This document shows, in pieces, positions 22,388-35,168 of a stretch of 64,000 nt of DNA; position 1 is the stretch's first letter; every line of letters starts with the position of its first letter. Position numbers and translations under genes: made by a program. A model generated the notes under the pieces. It had not been told where the DNA came from. It made no database searches and was given only the letters and a program-made list of their open reading frames with translations. Source of the DNA: Megalobrama amblycephala (Eukaryota > Chordata > Actinopteri > Cypriniformes > Xenocyprididae); assembly GCF_018812025.1 (NCBI RefSeq), contig NC_063049.1:10545537-10609536 (forward strand). Reading direction: 5' to 3'.

Positions 22388-24930
22388 TAGCAGTTACTAG
22401 AATGTTAATATTGTGTTACTCATTAGTTATTCATTAATGACAGAACAATGTTCTAAAGTGTTACCATACTTGAATACAACTTTCAGTGCGCACTTAAGTA
22501 TATACGCTGATAACCACTAACAGTGAGCATAAGGCTGAAGGTGGAAATAAGGATGAGAAAAGTAAAGCTGAAAAATTAAAATCTGTGCAAAATACAACCT
22601 AAAAACACACACACACACACACACACACATTGGGTTTTCATGTTTTATGGGGACTTTCCATAGACATAATGATTTTTATACTGTATATTCTATCTCCTCA
22701 GAAAATGTTCTGCATTTTTACATAAAAAAAAAAAACAACAAACATCTTTCTATATGATTTATAAGCTGTTTTCCTCAGGGGTATTAAAAAAGTCTCCTCA
22801 GTAAACAACTAACAAAAAACATCTTTGCAATTATACAGTTATACCCCGGGAGCCTCCCACTAGCTTCATGGCAGTAAGTTTTACACAGGAAAGCACAACT
22901 GACATTTTCTTCAGAATCTTGTTAGTTTTAATGGTCTTAATTACACAATTCACACTATTCCTGGAGCAAGTTTCACAACTGTCACAGTCAAGAACTTGCC
23001 AGCCTATTAGAGATTTAACAATGTGTTTGAGTGTGTTGAATGTGTATGTCTCATGGAAGCGTATTGCCTTGTCATCACATAGAAGCGAATGCGTCATGGA
23101 TAATTAATTAATTCGACCCAATATTTCCCTCCTCTTTCTCCCTCTCTGTCTCTATGTCTCTCTCTGGGCGGTAGTGTTTGTTTTCTTTCACTCTGTGCTC
23201 CAGGAGTCAAAAATCTTTGACAGTGAGTTCAGTCTTCTGTTTGTGTTTTTATCCCAGTTATAAATCCTGGTGGAATATTACACATTTGTCTGGGCTGAAG
23301 CCCATTTTATAACAAGATTTGCATCCAGTATTTAAAGTATTAAAAACACACTAATCATAAAAATGTGTATTATTTTTTATTTTGTTAGTACTGATGACAC
23401 AAATTCCCTAAATGACATAAATAATATTTCTTTTAGTCTTTTCTCAAAGTCAGATGATCTTGCATCAGCTCAGGGTCCACTTTATGACCCAAACTATTCG
23501 GGACAGATAACACTGACTCAGACACCGAACATTCTTTCATTTGTTTTCTCCAATAGTCACCTCTTTTCTCTCAGTAAACTACTTTAGTGAAGCTTTTCTT
23601 TAGAATGAGCTGCAGAGAAAGCAGGAATATTTCCGACTGCATGCTCATTCCAGACACTAAAATCAATACCTCATCTGTCATCATCTCTCCATCACTGAGA
23701 GAGACAGAGAGAGAAGGATAGAGTGTCACTCACATATACACACATTTAAAGACGTCTCTAGCCAGCAGTCATCCAGGAAACGTTTAATTTAACCCTCACA
23801 CTTACCCTAACGGACGCTGCTGGCTCTGTTCCAAACGACAGTGAGCTGCCTGCTACTGTCTACAGAGGCAGCTGCCTTCTAAGAGAGAATGATAAGCATC
23901 ATGGAACCTCATAAAAGACTGATTCGAAACATAGACTTGCCGAACAAATGAGTTTGACATCAGCATGTTGCAGAAAGCTCACATTTTCACAAGCTCACAT
24001 GTTATTCTTTTCTATTAAAATCTTTCAAAATGATGTATGATTTGTTGGAATCCGACAAAAAATGACTACACCTGTTTGAATTCGATAAAGTCAGTAAAGT
24101 CAATTTTGAGAAAAATCGAGTTAAAGTTTTCTGAAGGTTCCAAAACACAATCACCAGCAAGCATACCTTAAAATCCCACCAAATTTGGCACAAACCGAGT
24201 CAAAATCAAATATCTATAGGAAAATTATATATTCAACTTTTTTTTCCATAATTACACAATTGTTTGATTAACATAATGAAACAGACCTATTTTAAGACCT
24301 ACTGTACCGCAGGATCTAATATAATGTTTTACATCAGATTTTTTTTCCCCAACAGTTAACCAAACATTCACCTAAGACAACAGATAATGTTTGCGTGAAC
24401 ACTCGCCAAGACAGATTTTTTTGAAATATTGTAATTCTGTGTAACTTTATATGTGTAGGACAGGATTCGGGATCGAGCGCTGTCTGAGGCGTCTTTGTGC
24501 GCGTGCTTCGGATCTGTCAGTCAGCGCGAGTAAGATCGTTTTGTTTACATCAGCATGAGATTGAAAATCACATTTCATTGGTTCAGACTCATGCCATTGA
24601 GAATTCATGCCTATGAATACAACGATACCAAATCGCTTTACAACGATACCAAACTTGTGCTTAGAGGAAGCGCCAGTAGTTGAGAAGCGAGCAGAGAAAA
24701 AAGCATTTTTCACAGTCAAAGGAACTCCTCTCAGAAAACATACAAATAAAGATACTTTTAGATGTTTAATTGTTATTTGGAGAATTGGGATCACTAGACG
24801 AGGGCTTAATGAACTCATTTTTGTGAAAACCTCCATTTCGACCAAAACCGACATTTTTGCCTTGTTTTGCCTATAGCTCGCACGCATTCATTCTGCCAGC
24901 ACGGGTCACAAATATTGAAAAGTTAGATCG
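22388..24930. other. no gene seen; (CA)n at 22605-22629
   Basis: A CA microsatellite is followed by 'TTTTATGGGGACTTTCCATA', a fragment of the repeat found at 59456-59725. A 146-codon - strand frame (24447-24887) has no domain, no codon bias I can see and a repeat-like mirror frame on the + strand, so it is not called a gene. Confidence 0.5.
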
Positions 24931-25616
24931 ATTTTTTTTTTTTTTTTGATAACTGTTTCTCATTCAAAAGTAACAAAAAATGTCTTTAAAATCAAATATT
25001 AAAATGTATTTTTTTTTATTACAATGAACTCATTCAGTAATATATATAATTTTTATTTATATAATTTTTTATTGTATTTAAAAAATACATTTAAAATCGT
25101 ATACTTAAGTGTGAACTGAATGTAATGTTTTCAGACCATTGTTTGCATGTTAATTGCAATTAAATGAAAATGTGCAACAGTTTACATTTATATTAAATGC
25201 AATTATCTCAACTTTAGAGTGCTTTTGAGACCCACTTTAGACTTAAGTGCATCTGCATAAATAATTTCATATTTACTTCTGTTGTCTTTGAAATATGGTT
25301 AAAGTGTACTGACAAGCATTTCTGATAAACTAAAATATACTTTAATGTCATTTCATTCAAACTTCTATGTCATGTATTTAAATATATTTGTAATTACACA
25401 TCTGTAATGATGAAGTTGCAATTTAGTACATTTAAAATGTATTCATTCAAGTACTTTACATGTGCTTTTTCATGTTGGTCAACACATCAAAATACGTGTA
25501 CTTCTTTAAAATGTGAAAAAAAGATTATTAAAACGTAATTATCTAAATTATGTATGTAAAACGTTTAATTCGGCATTATTACAAAGTGCAGTTTTCAAAA
25601 GTGTAATTCTTTAACT
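24931..25616. other. very AT-rich DNA, no gene seen
   Basis: A T-rich stretch followed by sequence with recurring short words such as 'TTTAAAATGTATT' and 'AAGTGCA'. No boundaries can be defined. Confidence 0.5.
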
Positions 25617-25748
25617 AAACTTAATTTGCCTTTTAATTCATTAATATTATATCATCTGCAAGTACAGTTTTTTAAATAAACTTTTATGATTCAAAGTGCA
25701 CTTCAAGTTCACATTAAATACAACTAATTGCACTTTTTCAAAAGAGTA
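25617..25748 (+). repeat. dispersed repeat copy (pairs with 32910-33045)
   Basis: The run 'TTCATTAATATTATATCATCTG' to 'ACAACTAATTGCACTTTTTC' is colinear with 32910-33045 ('CCATTAATATTGTATTATCTG' to 'TTTTAAGCACATTTTTTCCA'). Confidence 0.6.
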
Positions 25749-26239
25749 GGCAGATCACTAGGTTTTGGAACAGAGCTGTCAAGCACTGTGCTTTGAAACT
25801 AGGATTTGATTAACACTGTGGAAGAGGTTATAACTTCACACAATCCACAGTCCTACATTCAACACACGGCATCTGTGTTTCTACACTCATGCTGAACACA
25901 ATGAACAAATAGAAGAACAAAGGAGCCCTCCACTAATTAGGCCCATGAATAATACCAGAAAGGGAAATGTGTGACACATCCCAAAATCAGTTACAGGAAA
26001 CATGCGGTGATAAACGGCGTACAGTGGCCGTGAATAATCTAAATCAAGGTCTCTGGGTTTTTCCCAGCACAAATATCAGAACAAATCACACACAGCATCC
26101 TCCTGCTGATGAACACAACCAGAAAAGGAGTAAAGTAGTAGGTTCTTGTACTTAATTAGGCTCTGTATTAAACACCAGAGTGGCAGAAACAATGACATAA
26201 TGCTGAACAATGTAAGCAGAACAAACGATAACGCTTCAT

Positions 26240-26505
26240 TTCGATGGTCCACTTTAGGCATTCTACTAAACTACATACTAAAAGTAATTTTGCAACTAGA
26301 TGTCAACTAGCTTGTCTGTTTAATATCTGCTAACACTTTATTTTGATGGCCCTCCAACAGACTGTAAGTAACTTTGCAGCTACATGTCGACAAACCCTAA
26401 CACCTAACCCTAACTGAACACTTTACTAATACTCTACTGAGAGTTAGTTGACATCTAGTTGCAAAGTTACTCTTAGTTAGTTGACCATTAAAATAAAGTG
26501 TAACC
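26240..26505. mobile_element. small fold-back MITE(s), ACACTTTATTTT family
   Basis: Contains TAACACTTTATTTTGATGG on the left side and ATTAAAATAAAGTGTAACC at the right end, with 'GTTAGTTGACATCTAGTTGC' complementary to 'GCAACTAGATGTCAACTAGC'. The extra left part suggests one copy inserted into, or joined to, another. Confidence 0.6.
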
Positions 26506-27017
26506 AAACAAACTGACATGACTAAGAACAATGCTTTTTTTCATGGGAATTATGTAATTATGTCATGGTTTATTAAGTCGATATTGTTTGACAGTCACAA
26601 TTTTGATATTTTATGAGGCTTGAAGTAACAATGTAACAAAAAAACTCACAAACTGGCAGAAATTATTGAAAAAAAAGACATTTTGTCACAAATTGTAAGG
26701 CTTTTAGGTTGGAAAAAAACTTTTTTCTAATATGAAAATATTGAATAACCAACAAGCTGTTTAGATGTCATAATATGACAGGAAATCCATGAAACAGAGA
26801 GAATCATTGACCTGCATGACTGTGTGTCAAGGCCATTCAGTTTTCTATAAAAAATGTCAGATATGTTGAGCTTTTTATGAAAAGGCAAGTTCTATTCAGG
26901 TCAAACTGAGTAACCTGAAGGAAAAAAAAAAAAGTAATGCTAATGATACCCGAAAAATGGTAATCATGACTCAAAAAATTCTTCATATTTGTGTTTTTTG
27001 TACCTTGAAAATATGTT
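26506..27017. other. no gene seen
   Basis: AT-rich DNA without recognisable features. Confidence 0.5.
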
Positions 27018-27021
27018 TTAA

Positions 27022-27731
27022 AGGGTTAGTTCACCCAAAAATGAAAACTCTGTCATTTATTACTCACACTCATGCCGTTACTCACCCATAAGACCTTCGT
27101 TCATCTTCAGAACACAAATTAAGATAGTTTAGTTGAAATCCGATGGCTCCGTGAGGCCTCCATAGGGAGCAATGCCATTTCCTCTCTCAAGATCCATTAA
27201 TGTACTAAAAACATATCTAAATCAGTTCATGTGAGTACAGTGGTTCAATATTAATATTATAAAACAACAAGAATATTTTTGTTGTGCCATAAAAAATTTA
27301 ATCATGATTCGGATCGCGTGTCAAACTGTCAACGGCTGAAATCACGTGACTTTGGCGCTCCGAACAGCAGATTCGATACACTGATTAATCTGTGCTCCGA
27401 TGCTTCCTGAAGCAGTGTTTTGAAATCAGCCGTCACTAAATAAGTCATTATTTTGTTTTTTCTTGGCACAACAAAAATATTCTCGTCGCTTTATAATATT
27501 AATATTGAACCACTGTACTCACATGAACCAATTTAAATATGTTTTTAGTACCTTTATGGATCTTGAGAGAGGAAATGTCATTGCTGCCTATGCAGGCCTC
27601 ATGGAGCCATCGGATTTCAACTAAAATATCTTAATTTGTGTTCCAAAGATGAACGAAGGTCTAACGGGTGTGGAACGGCACGAGGGTAAGTAATAAATGA
27701 CAGAATTTTTATTTTTGGGTGAACTAACCCT
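27022..27731. mobile_element. TTAA-flanked palindromic MITE, 710 bp (AGGGTTAGTTCACCC ends)
   Basis: TTAA (27018-27021 and 27732-27735) flanks AGGGTTAGTTCACCCAAAAA and its inverted copy. The two halves are extensively complementary: 'TGAGTACAGTGGTTCAATAT' near 27232 pairs with 'AATATTGAACCACTGTACTC' near 27500, so nearly the whole element can fold back. It is non-coding. A truncated copy lies at 53846-54518. Confidence 0.85.
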
Positions 27732-27739
27732 TTAAAACT

Positions 27740-28042
27740 TTGGTCCCAATTTATATTAGGTGGCCTTAACTACTATGTACTTAAGTACAATGTACTTATT
27801 TGTTCATATTGTATTGCAAAACACGGTAGCACGTTACTTTACAGTCCTGTTCCCCATGTACATACTATGTACTTATTATAGTAATTGCAATAACTGGGTA
27901 ATAACTAGGTACTAACCCTGAACCTACCCCTAAACCTAACCTTAACCAATGTAGTTACCTTATATTACCCAGTACTTTCTTAGTTAAGTACACTGTAAGT
28001 ACATGTAAGTCCACGTACTGTAAAATAAAGTGCAACCCAAAA
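27740..28042. mobile_element. fold-back MITE fragments ending TAAAATAAAGTGCAACC
   Basis: 'GTTACTTTACAGTCCTG' (about 27833) pairs with 'GTACTGTAAAATAAAGTGC' (about 28014), and the interior is dominated by 'GTACTTA' and 'TAAGTAC' words. It belongs to the same broad class as 15665-15925 and 62165-62480. Confidence 0.6.
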
Positions 28043-28910
28043 CACTTTTGCTGCTATTAAGGTGGGATATGGGAAAGGCTAGGGACAGGTTTGGTGTCAT
28101 GGGTAGGTTTGATCGTGGGTTAAGGTGTAAGGAATGGGTCAACAGTATCATTATAAATGAAAATACATAAATTAATTAATTTTACTTGATGGTTGCACCG
28201 TTTGACATTTGTAATTAAATCAACATTTTTGTAGAAAATTGTATTACGTTTTTTTTTTATTTTCTTGCTTGTTTTTTATGTATGAACCCAACATGAATAC
28301 TTTATTTCATTTTTCAGGAAGTTGCAATGTGTTTTAAACTAGATTTCTCGGATTTCAGGCATTCATAATACTTCCAAATAGTAGCACAGACCAACAAAAC
28401 AACATGAACACAATTTTTATGTAGTCCACTGACCTAGTAGTTTGATCCGTTTTCCAGAAACTCTGTTTTGAATGCCCAATGAATTTGAATTTGACCCCTT
28501 AAAATCCATTTTAGCAGTGAAGAGAGCAAGCTAGTGCCATTACATGTAAACAAACCCCGCCTACTCTGCTCATTTACATTCAAACCGCAACCCTGCCATT
28601 CAATGTCACTCATTACCAAGGTAACAGCTCATTTGCATAACAGCATGCTAGCAATAAACCGCCAAACATCAGAAAACACAGCAAAACATCATTTTCAACA
28701 CACAAGAGAGAACAAACAGATATTTCTCTTTGTGGAAATAAAGAGTTAGATATAATCTTCACAGAACAGCATAGATTAAGTTCATATGTCTGGATAAATG
28801 AGGGAATAATATTTTTGTTGTTGTCAGCAAATGTATGTCACAGTTGTGTTATTTCTACATTTTGCTTTGTAGCCTTGTTGAGGAAGAAAGCTCAGTCTGC
28901 CCCAGCGTAA

Positions 28911-28941
<31 letters not shown>

Positions 28942-29787
28942 CCACAGCTGTGACCATTGTTTCCTGGATAGTTTGACCCCACATTAGCCAAAGAAAACCA
29001 GACTGTACCAGGTGAGGCCACACACACACCGCTTTACACACATATAATGTTACTGTATCATCAAATACTTAAATATATACTCTAAACAGTGTTGTATTCA
29101 TTAATAATAATGTTACAGTTTAAAGATTTATTCTAGAAGTGAAATTTAATTGTATAGAGGATGAATGAAGATTAAACATAAGTATGACTGTGTTGGTAAG
29201 TTTAGCCATCACAAATGCCATATGTACAATATATCAAAGGAAGATAAACTGATCCTAGAATGCACTCGGGCCAAAAGAAAGCAATGAGACGGGTGTCAGC
29301 ATATACTACAACAATATTATTCCACCCTTAACAACCCTGTCGAGCTGCATTCATTTAGCGCACATCACGCTGTGTAAAGACAGACTCTGAGAAACCCCGG
29401 AGAGATGTTTGCGTTAGCTCAGCTAGAAGATCCATACTGACCTGTCTAACCTCCAGAGCTGACTGAAGATGACTGGATGAAATCCTCATACAGCGCTTTC
29501 ATTAAGAGCTCTCACAGAGCCTGACTGAACTACATATTATTTTTGTAAGTTGAGAGAAATGAAACAGATTACTGCTGAGATACACAATAACATTGTTGGC
29601 ATAACCAACAAAAGTTGATTCAGTCTTATGAATATTTTTAGTTCAATAAAACCAGTACATTTAGATGATATCACATTGTCGCTGTCGAGCGGAAAACTGA
29701 TTTTTTACACTAAGTGAAAATAGCGAATATAATCTATTTACACTATATAAAACAACATGTCCTCCAACCAATACGCCCATATAGGTT
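28043..29787. other. no gene seen; (GT)n at 28911-28938
   Basis: A GT microsatellite lies at 28911-28938. 'CCCCGCCTACTCTGCTCATT' near 28555 resembles segments found inside fish MITEs. No gene is supported. Confidence 0.5.
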
Positions 29788-30276
29788 GTTTGTCACTTCC
29801 CTGAAATACGACCCAAAGGAGCGTTTGCTAAAGTTGCGCCCCTATCGACAACAGGACACTTTCATTTTAATGCATTGTTCCCTTTTATCTGAATCATATT
29901 TCGGGTTTCGCATATCAGTTGGCAGAGCATTGCAATATACAACAATATGCAATCATGTGATCATGCAATCGTGGGTTCAATCCCAGGGAACGCATGTGCT
30001 CATAAAGTGTATATGCACTGTCTATAAATCACTAAGGGTAGGTTTAGGGGTGGGGTAGTCGTTAATGAGTTTTGCTAAATGGAAATAGGACAAATGGTGG
30101 GTAAGGGACCGTGTAAAAAGTCCACACATTGCATTTAAATGAACACGCATTTTGATTGGTAACGACAGTCATATGTCATTTCATGACAACAGACGTAACA
30201 CGACACTGTCATTATTTTTACACCAGCTAGAGGGCGCATGACTTTAAAATGTAAATATAGGTCGTAATAAGGTGCG
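29788..30276 (+). repeat. tRNA-like interspersed repeat, undisrupted copy
   Basis: This is the contiguous counterpart of the split copy at 18749-19070 plus 21358-21480. It contains 'CAGTTGGCAGAGCATTGCAA' and 'GTGGGTTCAATCCCAGGGA', resembling box A and box B of a tRNA promoter. About 490 bp, with 'GAGGGCGCATGACTTTAAAA' near the end. The 114-codon frame crossing it is a by-product. Confidence 0.7.
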
Positions 30277-30334
30277 ATCAGTATTGTTGTATATTAACAG
30301 GATGCAATAATAACATAGAGTGTAAATGACTTTA

Positions 30335-31045
30335 TACAACAGTTCTTTCTGGTTCTCGAATCTGATTGGCTGAGAGCCGTGCGATATTCTAGTGATAACA
30401 GCACCTTTTTACCATTTGTATCACTCTGCTTGAAGCGATTGTCATGGTGGCTGATCAAATCCACCATCTTTTTTACAAATAGTTTTAAGAGTTTTTTTAA
30501 GGTGAGAATGTAGTTGTTTAGACCTGAAATATGTGACTCATATTTAATCATAGCGCCTATTTTACAATTTTTTTTAGACATTTTCGGAGATTCGAGCTCC
30601 AGGCCGTCAGCGGCCATTCAGTGCTCGTGTACCCGCCGAGAACAACTTAATCTCAGCCAGTGCTTCTGGGATTTGCCGCTGGCACCTACAGTAGTTAAAC
30701 ATGAGATATAATTAATTTTGGGTACATAAAACAGGCATTCTTTGGTCAAATATTAATCTAATACTTGTTCCTGAGCAAATCGAATTGGGCTATGTTAAAT
30801 TTAATAATTTAAAGGCTATATTTAACTTACATCCTGTAGAGCACTGCTTTTGTACGTTTGACTGAATTGTACAATTGTGCTTATTTCCTGTTCTCATTTA
30901 TAATGGTAATAAATATATGCGCAATATCACACTCGTAGCCATGCGATATGGTTGTATATTTAATTACCTATGGCCGAATCACAGCCGTGCTGATATACAG
31001 CCATATCGCACGGCTATGAGTTTGATATTGCTCATATATTTATTA
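30335..31045. repeat. interspersed repeat with terminal hairpin
   Basis: Begins 'TTCTGGTTCTCGAATCTGAT' and contains 'GGCTGAGAGCCGTGCGATAT'. Near the right, about 30911-30957 pairs with about 30995-31042 as imperfect 47-bp arms, including 'GTAGCCATGCGATATGGTTG' and 'CAGCCATATCGCACGGCTAT'. The outer left 'GCCGTGCGATAT' is also complementary to the right arm. It is probably a non-autonomous DNA element; no target duplication was identified. Confidence 0.55.
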
Positions 31046-31997
31046 AAATGTTTAAATGGATGTCGCCTAATTGGGACAATAAAGCCCTCCCTACACCTAC
31101 CCTTAACCCTACATGATAAATACTTTATTTTCACTTTTCAAATATTTTCTTCATTTTTTATTAAAAATGCCTTTCCGATCTGATATGAGAAGAGCAAGTT
31201 CGTCAAAAGCCGGATTCAAACTCGGGTTGAACGCGTCAAAAGCTACTTCCACACGCCAGTGCAAATAGACACTGTTTTGTTTTTCATAAATCATTACTAT
31301 TGGCCACCCTTTACATCTGTCTGTGGGTTTTCCACATTTTTAACCAATGAAAAGTATTAAAAAGAGCTTGTGACCAACCCTCATGACACAATTTGATCCT
31401 CAAACTGTCAGTCAAACCTCATAACTCCACACACCTCTCGTTTTGTCCCCAAAACGAAGGGTATACCCAAACACCACACACACACACATTTGTACAAAGC
31501 AGTCCATCACACACCATACACAAACACACACATGTACTACATGTTGAAAATTAGACTTAACAGGAGTGCTTCTTAAGTGCTGCTCGCTCTCCCTGCATCT
31601 GATTGAAACATAAATGATGGAGCTCTGTTGCTAAGAGACATAATCAAGATGAAATAGGCCAATTTATTCCATTACTGAAGCACAGAGGAGAAGAGAGAGC
31701 GAGTGAGAGACAGAGAGAGACAGAGAGCACAAAATAGACAGAATACAGAGGAACAGAGAGAAATACAGATGAAGCAAAAGAGATTAACAGACAGAACATC
31801 ATAAAGTATATAGTTCTGCGGTGATAAAGAGAGCATGCTGGTATACGTGCAGGTACACATTAGCCTTTGTGTACTACAGAAGCCTGTGACAGTGATGAAT
31901 GCTGGGTAAAGAACAGCGATGGAGGGGCATTTAGCCATACACCAAAGAACAAGATCAATGTGGAAACAAAAGAATGGACAGATCCTCCAATCTCTCA

Positions 31998-32041
<44 letters not shown>

Positions 32042-32285
32042 AGAAGGGCTCTCAGACAGAGTTTGAGCGGGCACTGCCTGTAATGATAGATTGTATTATT
32101 TCCTGTTCTGGCAGTTAAATTAGCCTAATGCATCTGTGAGTGTCCCAGAGCAATAGAAGCCCAGAACACATTAACACAATGAGAGAGGAGAGAAAGGAAT
32201 GGCTATTAGATTATACAGATGCAGATTAAAATAGAGTTTCACATTTTCAGAAGAAAATGTGAGTGGTGTTTGCTTATGTAATACT
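31046..32285. other. no gene seen; (CA)n at 32001-32039
   Basis: A 39-bp CA microsatellite and CA-rich patches at about 31475-31530. The 121-codon - strand frame at 31672-32037 starts in the CA tract and is rejected. Confidence 0.55.
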
Positions 32286-32289
32286 CATC

Positions 32290-32400
32290 ACTATGCTAGG
32301 CTGTTCTGGGCGGTTGCTATGAGGTTGCTAAAGTGCTCTGAGTGGTTTTTAGTGTGTTGATATTTGGTTGCTAGGATGTTCTAGGTGGTTGCTTACTGGC
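32290..32400. repeat. GGTTGCTAG-type short tandem-like repeat
   Basis: Spaced copies of 'GGTTGCTA' linked by 'TTCTGGGCGG', 'GTGCTCTGAGTGG' and 'GTTCTAGGTGG'. The same kind of array, more decayed, occurs at 53755-53830 and on the opposite strand at 2160-2280. Confidence 0.65.
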
Positions 32401-32539
32401 CAGTTTCAAATGTGCTCACCCCCAAATCTTTATGATCTTTTGGTATCTATCTAAATACTGACCAGGTCCCACCTCAAAGTCTTTTTTGCTCATTTCTATG
32501 AACAGCAAGTCTAATAGCACCTCCTCGATCCTCATGACT

Positions 32540-32861
32540 TCAAAAACTTCAAAAAATGAAATCATGTCATTATTTAATCACCCCCAAGTTGTTCCAAACC
32601 TGTATAAATTTCTTTGTTCTGCTAAACACAGAAGAAGATATTTTGAAGAACTTTGGTAATCAAACTGTTGATGGACCCCATTAACTTCCATAGTATTTTT
32701 TCCCCCATACTATGGAAGTCACTGGTGCCCCACAACTGTTTGGTTACCAACATTCTTCAAAATATCTTTGTTCAGCAGAAAAAATAAATTTATACAGGTT
32801 TGGAACAACTTGAAGGTGAGTAAATGATGACAGGATTTTCATTTTTGGGTGAACTATCCCT
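32540..32861 (+). mobile_element. palindromic MITE with right end GGGTGAACTATCCCT
   Basis: The right end GGGTGAACTATCCCT abuts TTAA (32862-32865). The left end is decayed at about 32540. The halves are complementary: 'CCATAGTATTTTTTCCCCC' and 'ATACTATGGAAGTCACTGG' meet at the centre, and 'GTTCCAAACCTGTATAAATT' mirrors 'AATTTATACAGGTTTGGAAC'. It is non-coding. Confidence 0.8.
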
Positions 32862-32909
32862 TTAAGTGTGTTAAGAAACATAGTCATGAAAGTGTGCTTT
32901 ATTTCAGTA

Positions 32910-33045
32910 CAGTGGCCTTTTATTCCATTAATATTGTATTATCTGAAAGCACAGTTTATATATACTTTTAGGATTTTAAGTACACTACAAGTGCACATTC
33001 AATACAATTTTATTTTAAGCACATTTTTTCCACAAAGGATTACCA
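32910..33045 (+). repeat. dispersed repeat copy (pairs with 25617-25748)
   Basis: Colinear with the segment at 25617-25748. The overlapping 146-codon frame at 32868-33308 carries no domain and is not called. Confidence 0.6.
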
Positions 33046-33964
33046 AGGTTGTACACTGCATTTCTACTTTGGGGGCTCAAAAACTATATTTCACTTGCAT
33101 AGTCTGCAGTGCAAACATGCATAAACAAGCGAGCAAGAGAAAGAGAGCAATTCAGGACAACCGAATACACACACAGACAGCGGCAGGTCCTCAACACACT
33201 GTCTGGCTGGGAAAACACAGTCATGAAGCCACTTCAGTGCAACTCACATTCTATAAAGAGAGCAGGAAGCAACTGATAAGATGTGTTCACTCAACACCCT
33301 GCTGCTGAAGACGCGCGCGTGTGTGTGTGTGTGTGTGTGTGTTAGTCCCACAGGGAGGATCTCAGTGCTCAGTGCAAATGAATGCAGCCAAGTTCTCTTT
33401 CAGAGACCTGAAGCTTTCAGCACTGTCTGCCCAACAGCCATGTGTGTGTATAAATCACTGCACAGCTGTCATCTTAAAGATATGCATGCTTTAAGCATCA
33501 ATAATCCATCAGGGAAATACTTACATGCGCCTACACTGAAAGTGACTGGGCAAAAGTTCCTGTTATAGTAAATGAAGCTGTCTACACTGCAAGTGTGTGC
33601 CAAGTTTTGTCTTATCATATCATTCATTTGCACGTGTTGGACAATACAATCACATGGTTCTGTATAAATCTGCTTCAGTTTTCAGTTGATCACAACACTA
33701 ATACCACAAAATAGCACAGTAGCAGCATATTAATAAGACTTCAGACTGAGGAATGGATGGTTTGCGCATACAGTATAATAAATACCATATACCATAATAA
33801 ATACAGTACATACGCATAAAAGTTATCAAAAATATCCATCATATCAGAAACAAAACATCATTCTGACATCAAAGACACACCATCAAATGAAAAAAAAAAC
33901 ATGATTGAACGAATGAACAAATGAAGAGAATAAGCGAATAAATGCACTCATTGTCATATTTTAT
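33046..33964. other. no gene seen; (GT)n at 33312-33342
   Basis: A CG/GT microsatellite; otherwise plain DNA. Confidence 0.55.
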
Positions 33965-34312
33965 CCACAGACCTACACTACAGGTCAAAAGTTTGGAATA
34001 ATTAAGATTTTTAAAATAAAAGTCTCTTCTGCTCACCAAGGCTGCATTTATTAAATATTATTGCAATTTAAAATAACTTTTTTCCCCATGTAATATATAT
34101 AAAAATGCAATTTATTGATGTGTCTGCATTCTAATATGCTGATTTAGAGCTCAAGAAACATCACATATTATTATTTTATTAATCACACCAATAATAAATC
34201 AGCATAATAATTTCAGATTGATCATGTGACTATGAAGACGGGAGTAATGGCTGTCGAAAATTCAGCTTTGCATCACAGGAATACATTTCTTAATTATTCC
34301 AAACAAAGATTT
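33965..34312. mobile_element. diverged copy of the 839-1765 fold-back family
   Basis: 'CAGGTCAAAAGTTTGGAATAA', 'CTGCTCACCAAGGCTGCATT' and, at the right, 'AATTCAGCTTTGCATCACAG' and 'ATTATTCCAAAC' match parts of both arms of 839-1765. It is shorter and decayed. Confidence 0.7.
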
Positions 34313-35168
34313 TTCAGACCATGCACATTCACAACCATGTTAGGTTAATTCATGAATGAATCATTCAGAATAGTACATATACAAATAGAAGACATAATTA
34401 AATAGATGGCAGAATTCACATCTTTCTCTGTAATTAATCATTTATATAATATGTCCAGAACACTGCTGTATCGTCAGACTGGAATTATGTGCCATGATAA
34501 CACAGTATTATATATGGCAGAATGCTCACTGATATGACATGTGGTGTAATTACAGTTATTAGAGGTATAATAGTAGTGTCTCTAAAAGCCCCTACTGAAA
34601 CAAGCTCTAACCAGTTTCTCTCTTCTCTTTAGCCAGGAGCAAGTTTATGTCAAATATTAATTACTAGATAGTGGATTAAAAAAAATTAAAAAAATGGGAT
34701 CAGTTCTGGTGGAAGACCGCATATGAATCTAAAAACTTCAGATGACTCATATCCCCATCTCTGTGAGTTACTGGAACGCAGCATGAAAAAAATGCAACAC
34801 ACACAAGACTAGCATCGAGTGGCGTTTGTGAATGTAACCATATTTAGCGCTCTATAACAAGGCTTGACAACCATTTTCTCCTGCTGTGTGAATGTAGCCT
34901 CTGTCTGTCTGGACCATCTACTGCGGAGAGTGTGGTTGAACTCTCATCCAGTTTGTACATGGCTAGTCTTATAAATGCCACAGCTGCCCAACCATATAAT
35001 CACAGCCATGAAATATGCAGATATGTCACATTGAGCGTGAAAAATTCCCTAAAAATGTCAGTTTACTTAGAGAAATATGAGCAGCTCAGACTCAGAGGTT
35101 TCTGGTTCTTCGAGACAAGACACATTCATCACAGCCCAGACACAGCTCATCTTAAAGGCATATATACT
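34313..35168. other. no gene seen
   Basis: AT-rich DNA. The 152-codon frame at 34932-35390 runs across the boundary of the transposon starting at 35169 and is rejected. Confidence 0.5.

Noticed and set aside
24447..24887. 146-codon open frame on the - strand
   Set aside because: No domain, no motif and basic low-complexity C-terminus; an open + strand frame mirrors it. Length alone is within chance for 64 kb.
32868..33308. 146-codon open frame on the + strand
   Set aside because: It overlaps the dispersed repeat 32910-33045 and has no domain features.
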